Of a stretch of 59,857 nt of DNA, positions 50,201 through 59,857 are shown in pieces (the stretch's first letter is position 1; the number at the start of each line of letters is the position of its first letter). A program made the translations under genes and the position numbers. The stretch spans positions 18,727 to 78,583 of the forward strand of contig NZ_KQ058771.1 of assembly GCF_000982955.1 (NCBI RefSeq), given 5' to 3'. The stretch comes from Micromonospora sp. HK10. GTDB taxonomy: Bacteria > Actinomycetota > Actinomycetes > Mycobacteriales > Micromonosporaceae. The notes under the pieces are model-generated. The model was not told the origin of the DNA. It saw only the letters and a program-made list of their open reading frames with translations, and made no database searches.

Positions 50201-51552
50201 GAGTTGCGGGCGGTGACCCGGTACTCGTAGGTGTGGCCGGTCCTGGTGCCGCCCACGTCGGCGCTGGTGCCGGTCGGCTGTGCCACCCGGGCGAAGTGGG
50301 TCTGGCCGACGGTGACGTCGCGCTGGTGCACCTCGTAGCTGATCCCGGTGCCGGCGACCGCCGGCCAGGACAGGTGGACCGCGCCGGTCGGGTCGGCGGT
50401 GGCGGTCAGGTTGGTCGGGGCGGCGGGCAGCAGCGCCGGGTCGGGTGCCGGCGGGGGCCAGGCGACGTCGACGAAGCGGGGCCGGTAGATCCGGGCGTCG
50501 CTGTACAGGTCGTCGTCGTTGAGGCTGTGCACGTTGTACGACACCAGCAGCCGGCCGGACGGGGCCAGCTCCGGGTGCAGCCGGGCGTCGTAGACGATCA
50601 CACCCTGCCGTGCCGCCGGTTCGGGCGCGGTGAACAGGTCGATCGGGCCGCTGAACGGGCCGGTCGGCGAGGCGGCGGTGTAGGCGATCACCTGCGTGCC
50701 GAAGGTGACGTTGCCCTGCACGGTGACGACCACGTACTGGTCGCCCACCCGCTGCGCGCCGAACGCGGTGCCGACACCGGACAGCGGCAGCCGCGCCGAG
50801 TTGGCGACCCCGCTGGACCAGCCGCTCCCGGTCCAGAACTGCCAGCCGCCGGTGAGCCCGCCGGCGGGCACCCGGGCCAGGTGGGCGAAGCGCTGCTGGT
50901 CGGCGGCCACGTACTCGGAGCCGTAGACGTACGTCCAGGCGCCGTCCTCCAGCACCGCGGCGCCCCACGCGACCTTGTCGCCCAGCGGCAGCTCGGTGAC
51001 GGCGGTGGTGGTGAGGCCGGGCAGCGCCAGGGTGGCCAGCGCGGTGCCGGTCAGTACCACGTCGAGGCTGCCCTCGCCGGTGCGCTTGTAGCGGTTGACC
51101 AGTGCCCGGACCGAGTTGCCCTCGACCGTCGCGTCGGCGATCCAGTACCACTCGCCGGTCACCCCGGACGGGATCAGCGACTGCGGGTTGCTGGTGCTGC
51201 CAGCGTGGACGGTCGAGGTGAGCGCCGTCCCGTCCTGCACCACCGCCGAATTGTTGATCATCGGGCTGCTGCGGGGCCGGCTGAAGTCCGCGTTGACGGT
51301 GCCGAGCATGGTGTCGGAGAAGAGCCAGGCCATCCGCCCGTCGGGCAGCGCCACCGAGGCGGTGCTGTCCGCCCCGCTCCAGCGTCCGCTGGTGTTGCCG
51401 TAGTTGTTGAAGAGTGTGGTGAGTGCGGCCCCGGTCATCCCGCCCGACGGCAGTGCCGCCGCCCGGGCCGGCGCGGCCGGCACCACCAGTCCGACCCAGC
51501 CGACCGCGGCCACCAGGCCCGTCGCCAGTCGGGCACGCCAGCGTTCCCCCAT
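47248..51552 (-). CDS. Giant secreted protein: beta-propeller, ten FN3 domains and CHAP amidase
   Basis: The start is set at ATG 51552 (MGERWRARL, GGGGAC upstream), giving 1434 aa; a longer frame upstream is not supported. A signal peptide (about 1-32) precedes a five-bladed propeller-like domain of the DUF4185/DUF5005 type (about 35-365: MAWLFSDTML, WGAAVLEDGAWTYVYGSEY, LLVSYNVHS). Ten fibronectin-III repeats follow (about 370-1290), most with RDVTAGQT, a vicinal Cys-Cys (TTCC) and HGHxYEF. The C-terminal CHAP domain carries QQCTSF (Cys1332) and YGHVAWV (His1392) and is a likely peptidoglycan amidase/endopeptidase. The FN3 repeats resemble those of the partial gene at the left edge. The role in cell-wall or polymer turnover is inference. 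Confidence 0.88.
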   Translation of the reverse strand: MGERWRARLATGLVAAVGWVGLVVPAAPARAAALPSGGMTGAALTTLFNNYGNTSGRWSGADSTASVALPDGRMAWLFSDTMLGTVNADFSRPRSSPMINNSAVVQDGTALTSTVHAGSTSNPQSLIPSGVTGEWYWIADATVEGNSVRALVNRYKRTGEGSLDVVLTGTALATLALPGLTTTAVTELPLGDKVAWGAAVLEDGAWTYVYGSEYVAADQQRFAHLARVPAGGLTGGWQFWTGSGWSSGVANSARLPLSGVGTAFGAQRVGDQYVVVTVQGNVTFGTQVIAYTAASPTGPFSGPIDLFTAPEPAARQGVIVYDARLHPELAPSGRLLVSYNVHSLNDDDLYSDARIYRPRFVDVAWPPPAPDPALLPAAPTNLTATADPTGAVHLSWPAVAGTGISYEVHQRDVTVGQTHFARVAQPTGTSADVGGTRTGHTYEYRVTARNSTGVGQPSPTRSVAVTIAPPPAPANLTATAGTDGSVRLTWSAVPYAWRYDVLRRDITAGETEYAPVNDDNPVDLTVTANWLAKDHEYEFVVTASHGGGESPRSTPVRATARYAVPAAPTNLTATARADGQIDLAWQGPSEGVHFLVRQRDVTAGETEFTQLPLPITSCCAMTAGYLLHGHQYEFTVSASNLGGESAVSNTAQATSTYPRPAAPGTLTAVAGDGQVQLTWGASTTPSAWYWVYRRDVTEGETAFTQLPLPVATCCTVNIGYLANGHTYEFKVTTTAQGGESLPSNVVQATPRRPLPGQVTGLTATPQSDGKIKLTWTKPGDDLYYWVYQRDVTAGQTSFTKLSIPVTTCCTFSPGLLAHNHVYEFKIAANNETGDGPTSAVVRATAFYQPPAAPTGLTALAAGDGSIDLDWNPVGPDVFYWIYYRDVTAGQTAFTRSVYPTDRTSATWGSLVHGHVYEFKVTADNAGGEGPASAAVRETSVGGLPQAPSGLTASAGDGKVTLRWTASATANVYYWIEMRPAGGTWKRLQYPVNTCCSFTVDLLDNGTTYEFRVRANNVSGNSPASNVASARPLPPLPQAPSGLTASAGDGQVTLRWSASPTGSVYYWIEMRPAGGTWKRLPYPVSTCCSFTAGLLDNGTTYEFRVRATNLAGDSGATNTASARPMPPLPQPPTNLTAAASGDTAAKLSWRASSTGNVYYWIYYRLAGKSGWTKAQYPLSTCCTFTMSMLTPGKTYEFQLKAENLTGYSSASNTASVTLTITAPGTPQDVRAVPQTTSSDVRVSWNAVSTATGYSVEAKACRGDSWRLVGFMITTNYVTIRYAAGCYQYRVIADRYGKQGYASSGKFAFGTVDDYPWGSGFPWVDRYGFVLQQCTSFVASRVYKYIAHDPPGFTALNYWHAKNWDNAAPKYGGMVSQTPAVGAIAQWNGGDYGHVAWVSGIDGSYIIIEEYNAVNPSAYSRRRILASSVDNYLSVM

Positions 51553-51648
51553 GTTTTGTCCCCATATCCGGCGCGCGGGCGCCCCCGGCGAGCGCCACGG
51601 CGCGCTCGTTGGCGGGGAAGCTATCAGCACCCCGGGGCGGTGTGGATC

Positions 51649-51660
51649 ATCCGGACGGAT
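51649..51660. promoter_or_regulatory. ATCCG-GA-CGGAT palindrome upstream of the FN3-CHAP gene
   Basis: A 5-bp inverted repeat with a 2-nt spacer is flanked by GATC on both sides (with a 1-nt offset), about 100 bp upstream of the giant secreted-protein gene. A weak operator candidate. Confidence 0.25.
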
Positions 51661-51698
51661 CGATCAGAAGAAATCCATCCCCGGCTGCCCGCGCGGGC

Positions 51699-52022
51699 TC
51701 AGGCCAGGGCGCCGGCGGCGAGCCAGCCCACCGCCAACGCCACCCCGATCCCGACCGGCCACGGCCACCAGCGTCCCGGCCGGCGCAGCCGGAGCCAGCC
51801 GGCCAGCAGGCAGCCGGCCGTCGCGAGGCAGGCCAGCAGCAGCGTCAGCCACCATGCCGCGCCCCGGTCGGCGGCCCGGCCCGCCCCGGTGATCTCGGGG
51901 CTGAACCAGGCCAGCAGGTAGCCGTAGAGCAGCAGCAACGGGCCACCGACGAGCGACGCCAGCAGCGCCAGCAGCCAGCGGGTCCGCACCGCCACCCCGA
52001 CCCCGGGGGTACGACTGGTCAC
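51699..52022 (-). CDS. Small integral membrane protein
   Basis: The start is GTG 52022 (107 aa). Three hydrophobic helices are seen: TRWLLALLASLVGGPLLLLYGYLLAWF, WWLTLLLACLATAGCLLAGWL and a C-terminal PWPVGIGVALAVGWLAAGAL. No functional motif is visible. A CATAGT box lies 6 nt upstream of the GTG, so it may be leaderless. It is divergent from ligA, with about 290 bp between the start codons. Function unknown. Confidence 0.6.
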   Translation of the reverse strand: MTSRTPGVGVAVRTRWLLALLASLVGGPLLLLYGYLLAWFSPEITGAGRAADRGAAWWLTLLLACLATAGCLLAGWLRLRRPGRWWPWPVGIGVALAVGWLAAGALA

Positions 52023-52290
52023 CGCACCACTATGGCGGGGCGGCCTCGGGCCGCGGGAGGCGGGCGGCGTACCGGCGTCCGGGGCGTCGCCGGCCCGGCC
52101 GAGGGTGACCCGCCCGCGGCGGTCCGGCGGTCCTCGCCGGCGCGCCGTACCCGGTCGGCGGCGGCCCGCCCGCGGTGGCCCGGCGAGCCTCCCGGCCGTG
52201 CCGCGCGAGGTCCGGCGGTGCGGGCCGGGATGCCTGGTCAGGCGGGTGACCGGACGGTTGTCGGTACCGACCGCTACGGTTCGGGGGTAG

Positions 52291-54468
<2,178 letters not shown>

Positions 54469-54631
54469 GCACCGGCCCATTTTGGATCTTGACGCGACCT
54501 TGCCGCGTATACCAACTTAATTACGACTACGACCGATTCGTGACTGTCGTGTCGGGGAAATCGGCACCGAGGGCGTTTCATTGGCGTACGGCGTGTGAAC
54601 GGGCACGCCACGGCTGTCCCCGGGAGGTGCG

Positions 54632-57460
54632 ATGGAGACCGCCGATCCGCGCAACTCCGTGCCACCCGGGCGGGGCGGGCCGTTCTTCGGCTTCGTGGTC
54701 GCGGTCGGTGTCCTGGCCGTGCTCGTCTCGGCCGGGCCGCTGGCCGGGCTACCCGGGCGGCTGTCCGCGATGCCGGCGGCCTTCTGGACCATGGCGGCGC
54801 TCGCCGTGGCCTGCGACGCCCGACCGTTCCTGCCGCCCGGCCGCCGGGCGGGCTCGGCGGTCTTCCCGTCGACCTGCTTCACCTTCGCCATCCTGCTCGG
54901 TTGGGGGCTCGGCCCGGCCGTGGCCGTGCAGGCCGTCGCGGTGGCCGTCTCCGGCTGGCGGATGGGGCACGCCCCCTGGCGCACCGCCTTCAACGCCGCC
55001 CAGTACGCCTGCGCGCTCGCCGCCGCGTACGCGGTGACCCGGCTGGGGCCCGGCGGTCTCTTCGACGGAGGGCGGCTGCGCTGGACCGACGTGGTCGTGG
55101 TCGGTGCCGCCACCGCGGCCTGGTTCGCGGTCAACTACGCGCTGGTCAGCTCCGCGATCCGGCTGCGCTTCGGGGACCGCTGGTGGCCCACCGTCCGGCT
55201 CGGTCTCGCGTACGAGCTGCTCTCCACCGGGTCGCTGCTGCTGCTGGCCCCGGTGCTGGTGGCCGCCGCGCGGGCCAGCGCCGCGCTGATTCCGCTGGTG
55301 CTGGTGCCGCTCTTCGCGGTCTACCGGATGGCCCGGCTCTCCGCCGAGCGGGAGCAACTGGCCGCGCTCGACCCGCTCACCGGCCTGCCCAACCGCAAGG
55401 CCCTGCTCACCGAGGTGGCCGAGCAGGTGCATCTGCACGCCGAGCGGGCCGCCCGGGGCGAGCCGGACGGCCAGCTGGCCCTGCTGCTGCTCGACCTGGA
55501 CCGGTTCAAGCACGTCAACGACGCGCTCGGGCACGCGGTCGGCGACCGGCTGCTGGTCGAGGTGAGCGCCCGGCTGGCCGCGGTGGTCGGCGAGGGTGAG
55601 CTGCTGGCCCGGCTCGGCGGCGACGAGTTCGCCCTCGTCGTACCCGGGATCACCGGCGCCGAGCAGGCGCGCGAGCGGGCCGGCCGGGTGGTCGCCGCGC
55701 TCGCCGAGCCGGTGCCGCTGGACGGGCTGCCGCTGGACGTCGGCGGTTCCATCGGTGTGGCGATCTATCCCGAGCACGGCGAGGACTTCGCCACCCTGAT
55801 GCGCCACGCCGACGTGGCCATGTACGACGCCAAGCACCGCAACGACACGGTCGCCGTCTACGCGGCAGAGTCCGACCACAACTCGGCGGAGCGGCTCAGC
55901 CTCCTGGCCGACCTGCGCCGGGTGCTGGAGGCCACGCCGCGCCGGGAGGAGCCGCCCGCCGGCGTCCGCGGCGGCGACGGCGCGGCCCTGCCGGCCGGGC
56001 CGGCCTCGGGCAATCCGGCCTCGGGCAATCCGGCTTCGGGCAATCCGGCTTCGGGCAATCCGGCTTCGGGCAATCCGGCCTCGGGCAACCCGGGCCGGGC
56101 CGCTCGCGGGGACGCGGTCGCCCGCAACGGCAGCCGGGGCCGTCCGGCCCGCCCGGGCGACGCACCGGGGCGGCGCTGGCTGCGCCGGCGGCCGGCCCGG
56201 GTGGAGGGGCGGGCCGACGACGAGCTGATCAACCGGATCGTCACCAGCGCCGACCCGATCCGCCGCAGGTCGCGGGCGCTCGCCACCGAGGAGCCGGTGG
56301 GGGTCGCGGGTGACGTGGCCCGGCTCCCGGAGGCGTCCGCCACCCGCCTCGCCCCCACGCCCGCTGTGCCGCGGGACGGGGACGGCCGGGGCGCCGACGA
56401 CCGCGCCGGCCGGCCGCGAGGTGCTGCCGGCGGGCCGGTGCCGGCCGCGGGCGCCGGGGCGAGCGCCGCGGCCCCAGCCCGATCGGGCGGGAACGGCCGG
56501 CGTCCGGCCGACGTCCGGCCGGGTACGCCGGGCACTGCGGATCTCGTCACCGGCCTGCCGGGTGCCGTGGGTCCGGGCGTGCACGTGCCGGGCGCCGGGG
56601 GTCCGGTTGCGGACGTGCCGGGCGCCGTGGGTCCGGGCGGGCTGGTCGGGGACGGCACCGGGGACGGTCCGGCGGGCGACCCGGGCGAGATCACCATGTA
56701 CTACCAGCCGCAGATCGCGATCGCGACCGGTGAGGTCGTCGGGGTGGAGGCGCTGCTGCGCTGGCGGCACCCGCGCCGCGGCATGGTCGACCCGGGGGAG
56801 CTGATCCAGGTCGCCGAGCAGAGCGCGGTGATGCGGCTGCTCACCCGCCGGGTGGTCGACGACGTGGTGGAGCAGGTGGCGAAGTGGTCGGCGGCCGGCA
56901 TCACGCTCCGCGCGGCGCTCAACGTCAGCGTGCGTGATCTGCACACCGGCGAGATCGCCGACCAGATCGCCGACCGGCTCACCCGGTACGGCGTCAGCCC
57001 GGACCGCCTCCAGGTGGAGATCACCGAGGGCGCCCTGATGGCCGATCCGCGGCGGGTGCTGGCCAGCATCACCCAGTTGCACCGGATCGGCGTCGGCATC
57101 GCGCTGGACGACTTCGGCACCGGGTACTCGTCCCTGCAACACCTGCGCCGGCTGCCGCTGTCCGAGGTGAAGGTGGACCGGTCGTTCGTCCTCGGCATGG
57201 CCGACGACCCGGACGACGCGGCGATCGTCCGGTCGATGATCGAGCTGGCCGGCGCGCTCGGCCTGCGGGTGGTCGCCGAGGGCGTGGAGGACGAGCGCAC
57301 CTGGCGGCTGCTCCACGCGGCCGGCTGCGACGTGGCCCAGGGCTGGTTCCACGCCCGGCCCATGCCCGCCGCCGACCTGGTCGCCTGGCTGTCCCGGTAC
57401 CGCCCGGTCCGGCCGGTGGGCCCGGCCGACGGCGACGGCCCCCGCCGGCCGTCCCGCTGA
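54632..57460 (+). CDS. Membrane GGDEF-EAL c-di-GMP enzyme with a long low-complexity insertion
   Basis: A 942-aa protein. Six to eight hydrophobic helices form an N-terminal sensor-like membrane domain (about 15-235). The GGDEF diguanylate cyclase domain (about 245-420) carries an intact GGDEF motif at 329-333, so it is predicted active. The EAL domain contains EAL at 706-708, the catalytic set N-E-D (DDFGTGYSSL), K (EVKVDRSF) and E (AEGVED), so phosphodiesterase activity is also plausible. Between the first EAL helix (LRRVLE) and the first strand (MYYQPQ at 689) lies a ~250-residue low-complexity insert with six ASGNP repeats. It controls cyclic di-GMP levels. Confidence 0.92.
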   Translation: METADPRNSVPPGRGGPFFGFVVAVGVLAVLVSAGPLAGLPGRLSAMPAAFWTMAALAVACDARPFLPPGRRAGSAVFPSTCFTFAILLGWGLGPAVAVQAVAVAVSGWRMGHAPWRTAFNAAQYACALAAAYAVTRLGPGGLFDGGRLRWTDVVVVGAATAAWFAVNYALVSSAIRLRFGDRWWPTVRLGLAYELLSTGSLLLLAPVLVAAARASAALIPLVLVPLFAVYRMARLSAEREQLAALDPLTGLPNRKALLTEVAEQVHLHAERAARGEPDGQLALLLLDLDRFKHVNDALGHAVGDRLLVEVSARLAAVVGEGELLARLGGDEFALVVPGITGAEQARERAGRVVAALAEPVPLDGLPLDVGGSIGVAIYPEHGEDFATLMRHADVAMYDAKHRNDTVAVYAAESDHNSAERLSLLADLRRVLEATPRREEPPAGVRGGDGAALPAGPASGNPASGNPASGNPASGNPASGNPASGNPGRAARGDAVARNGSRGRPARPGDAPGRRWLRRRPARVEGRADDELINRIVTSADPIRRRSRALATEEPVGVAGDVARLPEASATRLAPTPAVPRDGDGRGADDRAGRPRGAAGGPVPAAGAGASAAAPARSGGNGRRPADVRPGTPGTADLVTGLPGAVGPGVHVPGAGGPVADVPGAVGPGGLVGDGTGDGPAGDPGEITMYYQPQIAIATGEVVGVEALLRWRHPRRGMVDPGELIQVAEQSAVMRLLTRRVVDDVVEQVAKWSAAGITLRAALNVSVRDLHTGEIADQIADRLTRYGVSPDRLQVEITEGALMADPRRVLASITQLHRIGVGIALDDFGTGYSSLQHLRRLPLSEVKVDRSFVLGMADDPDDAAIVRSMIELAGALGLRVVAEGVEDERTWRLLHAAGCDVAQGWFHARPMPAADLVAWLSRYRPVRPVGPADGDGPRRPSR
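56003..56092. repeat. 15-bp tandem repeat, six copies, encoding ASGNP
   Basis: GCCTCGGGCAATCCG (with a T in place of C, or AAC in place of AAT, in some copies) repeats six times in frame inside the GGDEF-EAL gene, residues 458-487. A second motif, PGAVGPG, recurs near 56560-56645. Confidence 0.9.
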
Positions 57461-57602
57461 ACGGGGCCGCGGGGGAGTCGGGGGCGTCGGGGCGACGGCG
57501 GGACAATAGACTCGCTCCGGTCACCGCGCGTCATCGTCACCGTGGCACGCGCGGCCGGCACACCGCAGACGCAGCAGGACAAGCCACTGAAGGGGGCAGC
57601 CG

Positions 57603-57908
57603 ATGGCCGCCATCTCCCGCGAGGAGGTCGCGCACCTCGCGCGACTGTCGCGGCTCGCCGTCACCGAGGAGGAGTTGGACACCTTCGCCGGTCAGCTGGA
57701 CGTGATCCTCCAGTCGGTCGCCCAGGTCGGCGAGGTCGCCGCGGCGGACATCCCGCCGACCTCCCACTCGGTGCCGCTGACCAACGTCCTCCGCGAGGAC
57801 GTGGTGACGCCCTGCCTGACCCCGCAGGAGGTGCTCTCGGGCGCGCCCGACGCCGAGGAGCAGCGGTTCCGCGTCCCGCGGATCCTGGACGAGGATGTGG
57901 CCTCATGA
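57603..57908 (+). CDS. gatC: Glutamyl-tRNA(Gln)/aspartyl-tRNA(Asn) amidotransferase subunit C
   Basis: A 101-aa protein with the GatC signature [33 protein letters not shown] and a C-terminal LREDVVTP...FRVPRILDE segment that wraps around GatA. It stabilises the GatCAB amidotransferase, which makes Gln-tRNA(Gln) and Asn-tRNA(Asn) from misacylated forms. Its stop overlaps the gatA ATG by 4 nt, so the subunits are made in a coupled fashion. The gatB gene is outside the window. Confidence 0.95.
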   Translation: MAAISREEVAHLARLSRLAVTEEELDTFAGQLDVILQSVAQVGEVAAADIPPTSHSVPLTNVLREDVVTPCLTPQEVLSGAPDAEEQRFRVPRILDEDVAS

Positions 57909-59380
57909 GCGACCTGACCAAGCTGACCGCCGCCGAGATCGCCGGCCTGGTGGCGAGGGGCGAGACCTCCGCCGTGGAGGTCACCCAGGCCCACCTGGAC
58001 CGGATCACCGCCGTCGACGATCAGGTCCACGCCTTCCTGCACGTCGACACCGAGGGCGCGCTCGCGGCCGCCCGCGAGGTCGACGAGCGCCGGGCCGCCG
58101 GTGCCGAGCTGGGCCCGCTGGCCGGTGTGCCGGTGGCGGTGAAGGACGTGCTCGCCACCAAGGGCGTGCCGACCACCGTCGGCTCGAAGATCCTGGAGGG
58201 CTGGCGCCCGCCGTACGACGCCACGATCGTGCAGCGGCTGCGCGAGGCCGGCACGGTGATGCTCGGCAAGACCAACATGGACGAGTTCGCGATGGGCTCC
58301 TCCACCGAATACTCCGCGTACGGGCCGACCCGTAACCCGTGGAACCTGGAGCGCATCCCGGGCGGGTCGGGCGGCGGCAGCGCCGCGGCGCTGGCCGCGT
58401 ACGAGGCGCCGCTGTCGATCGGCTCGGACACCGGCGGCTCGATCCGCCAGCCGGGCGCCGTCACCGGCACGGTCGGCGCGAAGCCCACCTACGGTGGCAC
58501 CTCCCGGTACGGGCTGGTCGCGTTCTCCTCGTCGCTGGACACCCCCGGCCCGTGCGCGCGTACCGTGCTGGACGCCGCGCTGCTGCACCAGGTGATCGGC
58601 GGTCACGACCCGCGCGACTCCACCTCGATCCCGGCCCCGGTGCCGGACGTGGTGGCCGCCGCGAAGCTGGGCGCGACCGGCGACCTGACCGGCGTGAAGC
58701 TCGGCGTGGTCACCGAGTTCACCGGCGAGGGCGCCGAGCCGGGCGTGATGGCCGCGTTCCGCGAGTCGGTGGAGGCCCTCGCGAAGCTGGGCGCCGAGAT
58801 CGTCGAGATCTCCTGCCCGCACTTCCGGTACGCGCTGCCGGCCTACTATCTGATCGCGCCGAGCGAGTGCTCCTCCAACCTGGCCCGGTTCGACGGGGTC
58901 CGGTTCGGGCTGCGGGTCGGCGACGACGGCAACCGGTCCCTCGAAGAGGTCATGTCGCTGACCCGCGAGGCCGGCTTCGGCCCCGAGGTCAAGCGGCGCA
59001 TCATGATCGGCACGTACGCGCTCTCCTCGGGCTACTACGACGCCTACTACGGGCAGGCGCAGAAGGTCCGCACCCTGATCACCCGGGACTTCACCAGCGC
59101 CTTCGAGCGGGTCGACGCGCTGATCTCGCCGACCACCCCGTTCGTGGCCTTCCCGATCGGGGCCCGCACGTCCGACCCGTACCAGATGTACCTGGCCGAC
59201 CTGTTCACCATCCCGACCAACCTGTACGGCGGGCCGGCGATCTCGGTGCCGTGCGGGCTCTCCGACGGGCTGCCGGTCGGCTTCCAGATCATGGCCCCGA
59301 CCATGGCCGACGACCGGATGTACCGGGTCGCCGCCGCGCTGGAGAGCGCCGTCGGCACCCTCACCCCGCCGGCGCTGTGA
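57905..59380 (+). CDS. gatA: Glutamyl-tRNA(Gln)/aspartyl-tRNA(Asn) amidotransferase subunit A
   Basis: A 491-aa protein starting at ATG 57905, overlapping the gatC stop. It is an amidase-signature enzyme with the catalytic triad Lys80 ([12 protein letters not shown]), Ser155 and Ser179 ([10 protein letters not shown] and [14 protein letters not shown]), matching the GatA positions. It hydrolyses glutamine and passes the ammonia to GatB. It is followed by a hairpin and tandem repeats. Confidence 0.97.
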   Translation: MSDLTKLTAAEIAGLVARGETSAVEVTQAHLDRITAVDDQVHAFLHVDTEGALAAAREVDERRAAGAELGPLAGVPVAVKDVLATKGVPTTVGSKILEGWRPPYDATIVQRLREAGTVMLGKTNMDEFAMGSSTEYSAYGPTRNPWNLERIPGGSGGGSAAALAAYEAPLSIGSDTGGSIRQPGAVTGTVGAKPTYGGTSRYGLVAFSSSLDTPGPCARTVLDAALLHQVIGGHDPRDSTSIPAPVPDVVAAAKLGATGDLTGVKLGVVTEFTGEGAEPGVMAAFRESVEALAKLGAEIVEISCPHFRYALPAYYLIAPSECSSNLARFDGVRFGLRVGDDGNRSLEEVMSLTREAGFGPEVKRRIMIGTYALSSGYYDAYYGQAQKVRTLITRDFTSAFERVDALISPTTPFVAFPIGARTSDPYQMYLADLFTIPTNLYGGPAISVPCGLSDGLPVGFQIMAPTMADDRMYRVAAALESAVGTLTPPAL

Positions 59381-59384
59381 ACCC

Positions 59385-59450
59385 ACCGGGCTCGGGCGGG
59401 TGAACGTACCGGGCTCGGGCGGGTGAACGTACCGGGCTCGGGCGGGTGAG
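59385..59450. repeat. 23-bp tandem repeat, nearly three copies, at the gatA end
   Basis: ACCGGGCTCGGGCGGGTGAA followed by CGT occurs at 59385-59407 and 59408-59430, then a partial copy at 59431-59450 that is the ascending arm of the following hairpin. Confidence 0.85.
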
Positions 59451-59467
59451 GTCACCCGCCCGAGCCC
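59434..59467. terminator. Terminator of the gatCA transcript
   Basis: A perfect 16-bp inverted repeat (59434-59449 with 59452-59467) has a 2-nt centre, so the effective loop is larger. Alternative pairing of the descending arm with either upstream repeat copy is possible. Confidence 0.75.
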
Positions 59468-59655
59468 CGGCTCGTCCCGCGCCCGGTGCGGTCACCGCGA
59501 CCGCGCCGGGCGCGGCTGCCGTCGCGGCGACACGATCACCGTTCAGGTGATGGTCCCTGGACCCTGGCACTGGTCGAATAGGCTCCAAGGCTGCTGGATC
59601 GACTGGACCCGGTTCCGCTGGTGACGCGAGCGGCCGACAAGGACCTGGATGTGTG

Positions 59656-59857
59656 ATGCGGACACTTCGCCCCGTCATGGCCCTCACGATGGTCGTCGCG
59701 TTGCTGCTGGGCGCCGCGCAACCGGCAGCCGCCGCCCCCGGTGGCGTCACCATCACCTCCGACAAGCCGAGGTCGGTCATGTACCTCGGGCAGGTGTACG
59801 CGATCCACACGGTCGAGGCGACCGGTGGCACGGGCCCGTACGCGCTGTCGGTGGTGT
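59656..59857 (+). CDS. Secreted protein, N-terminal part (truncated by window end)
   Basis: From ATG 59656 the frame is open to the window end (67 residues). It starts with a signal peptide (RTLRPVMALTMVVALLLG, ending AAAAP). The sequence SVMYLGQVYAIHTVEATGGTGPYALSVV follows, which resembles the start of a cadherin/Ig-like or PKD-type beta-sandwich (the TGGTGPY turn is typical). It is likely an extracytoplasmic protein; the rest is outside the window. A TAGGCT box lies at 59579-59584, but its relation to the start is unclear. Confidence 0.6.
   Translation, partial: MRTLRPVMALTMVVALLLGAAQPAAAAPGGVTITSDKPRSVMYLGQVYAIHTVEATGGTGPYALSVV

Noticed and set aside
46816..51921. Rightward open frame of about 1700 codons across the FN3-CHAP gene
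   Set aside because: Antisense shadow of a gene with signal peptide, propeller, FN3 and CHAP motifs; the translation is low-complexity and has no motifs.
54469..54631. Promoter for the GGDEF-EAL gene in the AT-rich stretch after ligA
   Set aside because: TTGACG, TATACC and TTAATT are present but no pair has acceptable spacing, so no promoter is assigned.

Overview
The window is high-GC (roughly 70% or more), with strong third-position GC, frequent GTG starts, few Shine-Dalgarno leaders and many genes whose start codon lies 6-8 nt after a TAnnnT box. Gene content (ROK and AfsR/SARP regulators, DrrAB-type exporter, ECF sigma with an RskA-like anti-sigma, DUF4397 plus class F sortase, gatCA, ligA, mnmA and etfBA in one neighbourhood) points to an actinomycete, most likely Micromonosporaceae such as Micromonospora. 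This taxonomic call is inference. I see no rRNA, tRNA, CRISPR array, prophage or intact insertion sequence.

Layout. 1-6.3 kb is a secretome block: the 3' end of a fibronectin-III protein with a C-terminal HExxH domain, a GH44 glucanase, and a membrane-anchored protein with M91-like and von Willebrand D domains. 6.3-11.4 kb holds an XRE regulator/flavoprotein pair, a rearranged locus (chimeric small gene plus gene remnant), a lipoprotein, and a Clp_N/HTH protein under a two-operator leaderless promoter. 11.4-17.4 kb is signalling: a two-component system, a GNAT enzyme, a STAS protein convergent with a SpoIIE-type phosphatase, and a NagZ-like GH3. 17.5-24.2 kb has a ROK regulator divergent from the GH3, two ABC systems, a ribokinase-like kinase, a DJ-1/AraC regulator and a rhodanese. 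24.2-26.7 kb contains a coiled-coil protein, a repeat-rich gene-free stretch, and small NTF2-like and DUF6232 genes. 26.8-36.9 kb has a crotonase, a ThDP enzyme, a DrrAB-type exporter convergent with a large SARP-AAA-TPR regulator, and small membrane proteins.

37-47 kb carries etfBA, the ECF sigma/anti-sigma pair, the divergent DUF4397-sortase operon, the sulfur-relay pair (cysteine desulfurase and mnmA), a MetE-like protein, a VOC protein and an ADP-ribosylglycohydrolase. 47-51.6 kb is one giant secreted protein (propeller, ten FN3 domains, CHAP) that shares FN3 repeats with the partial gene at position 1. 51.7-59.4 kb has ligA, a GGDEF-EAL protein and gatC-gatA, followed by the start of a secreted protein cut by the window edge.

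The most interesting points are: (1) a divergent ECF-type promoter in which one palindrome supplies the -35 for both the sigma operon and the surface-protein/sortase operon; (2) the Clp_N/HTH gene, whose two identical operators carry the -35 and -10 of a leaderless promoter; (3) two FN3 proteins with vicinal-cysteine repeats and different C-terminal enzymes; (4) an M91-like plus VWD protein; and (5) terminators whose ascending arm is tandemly duplicated.
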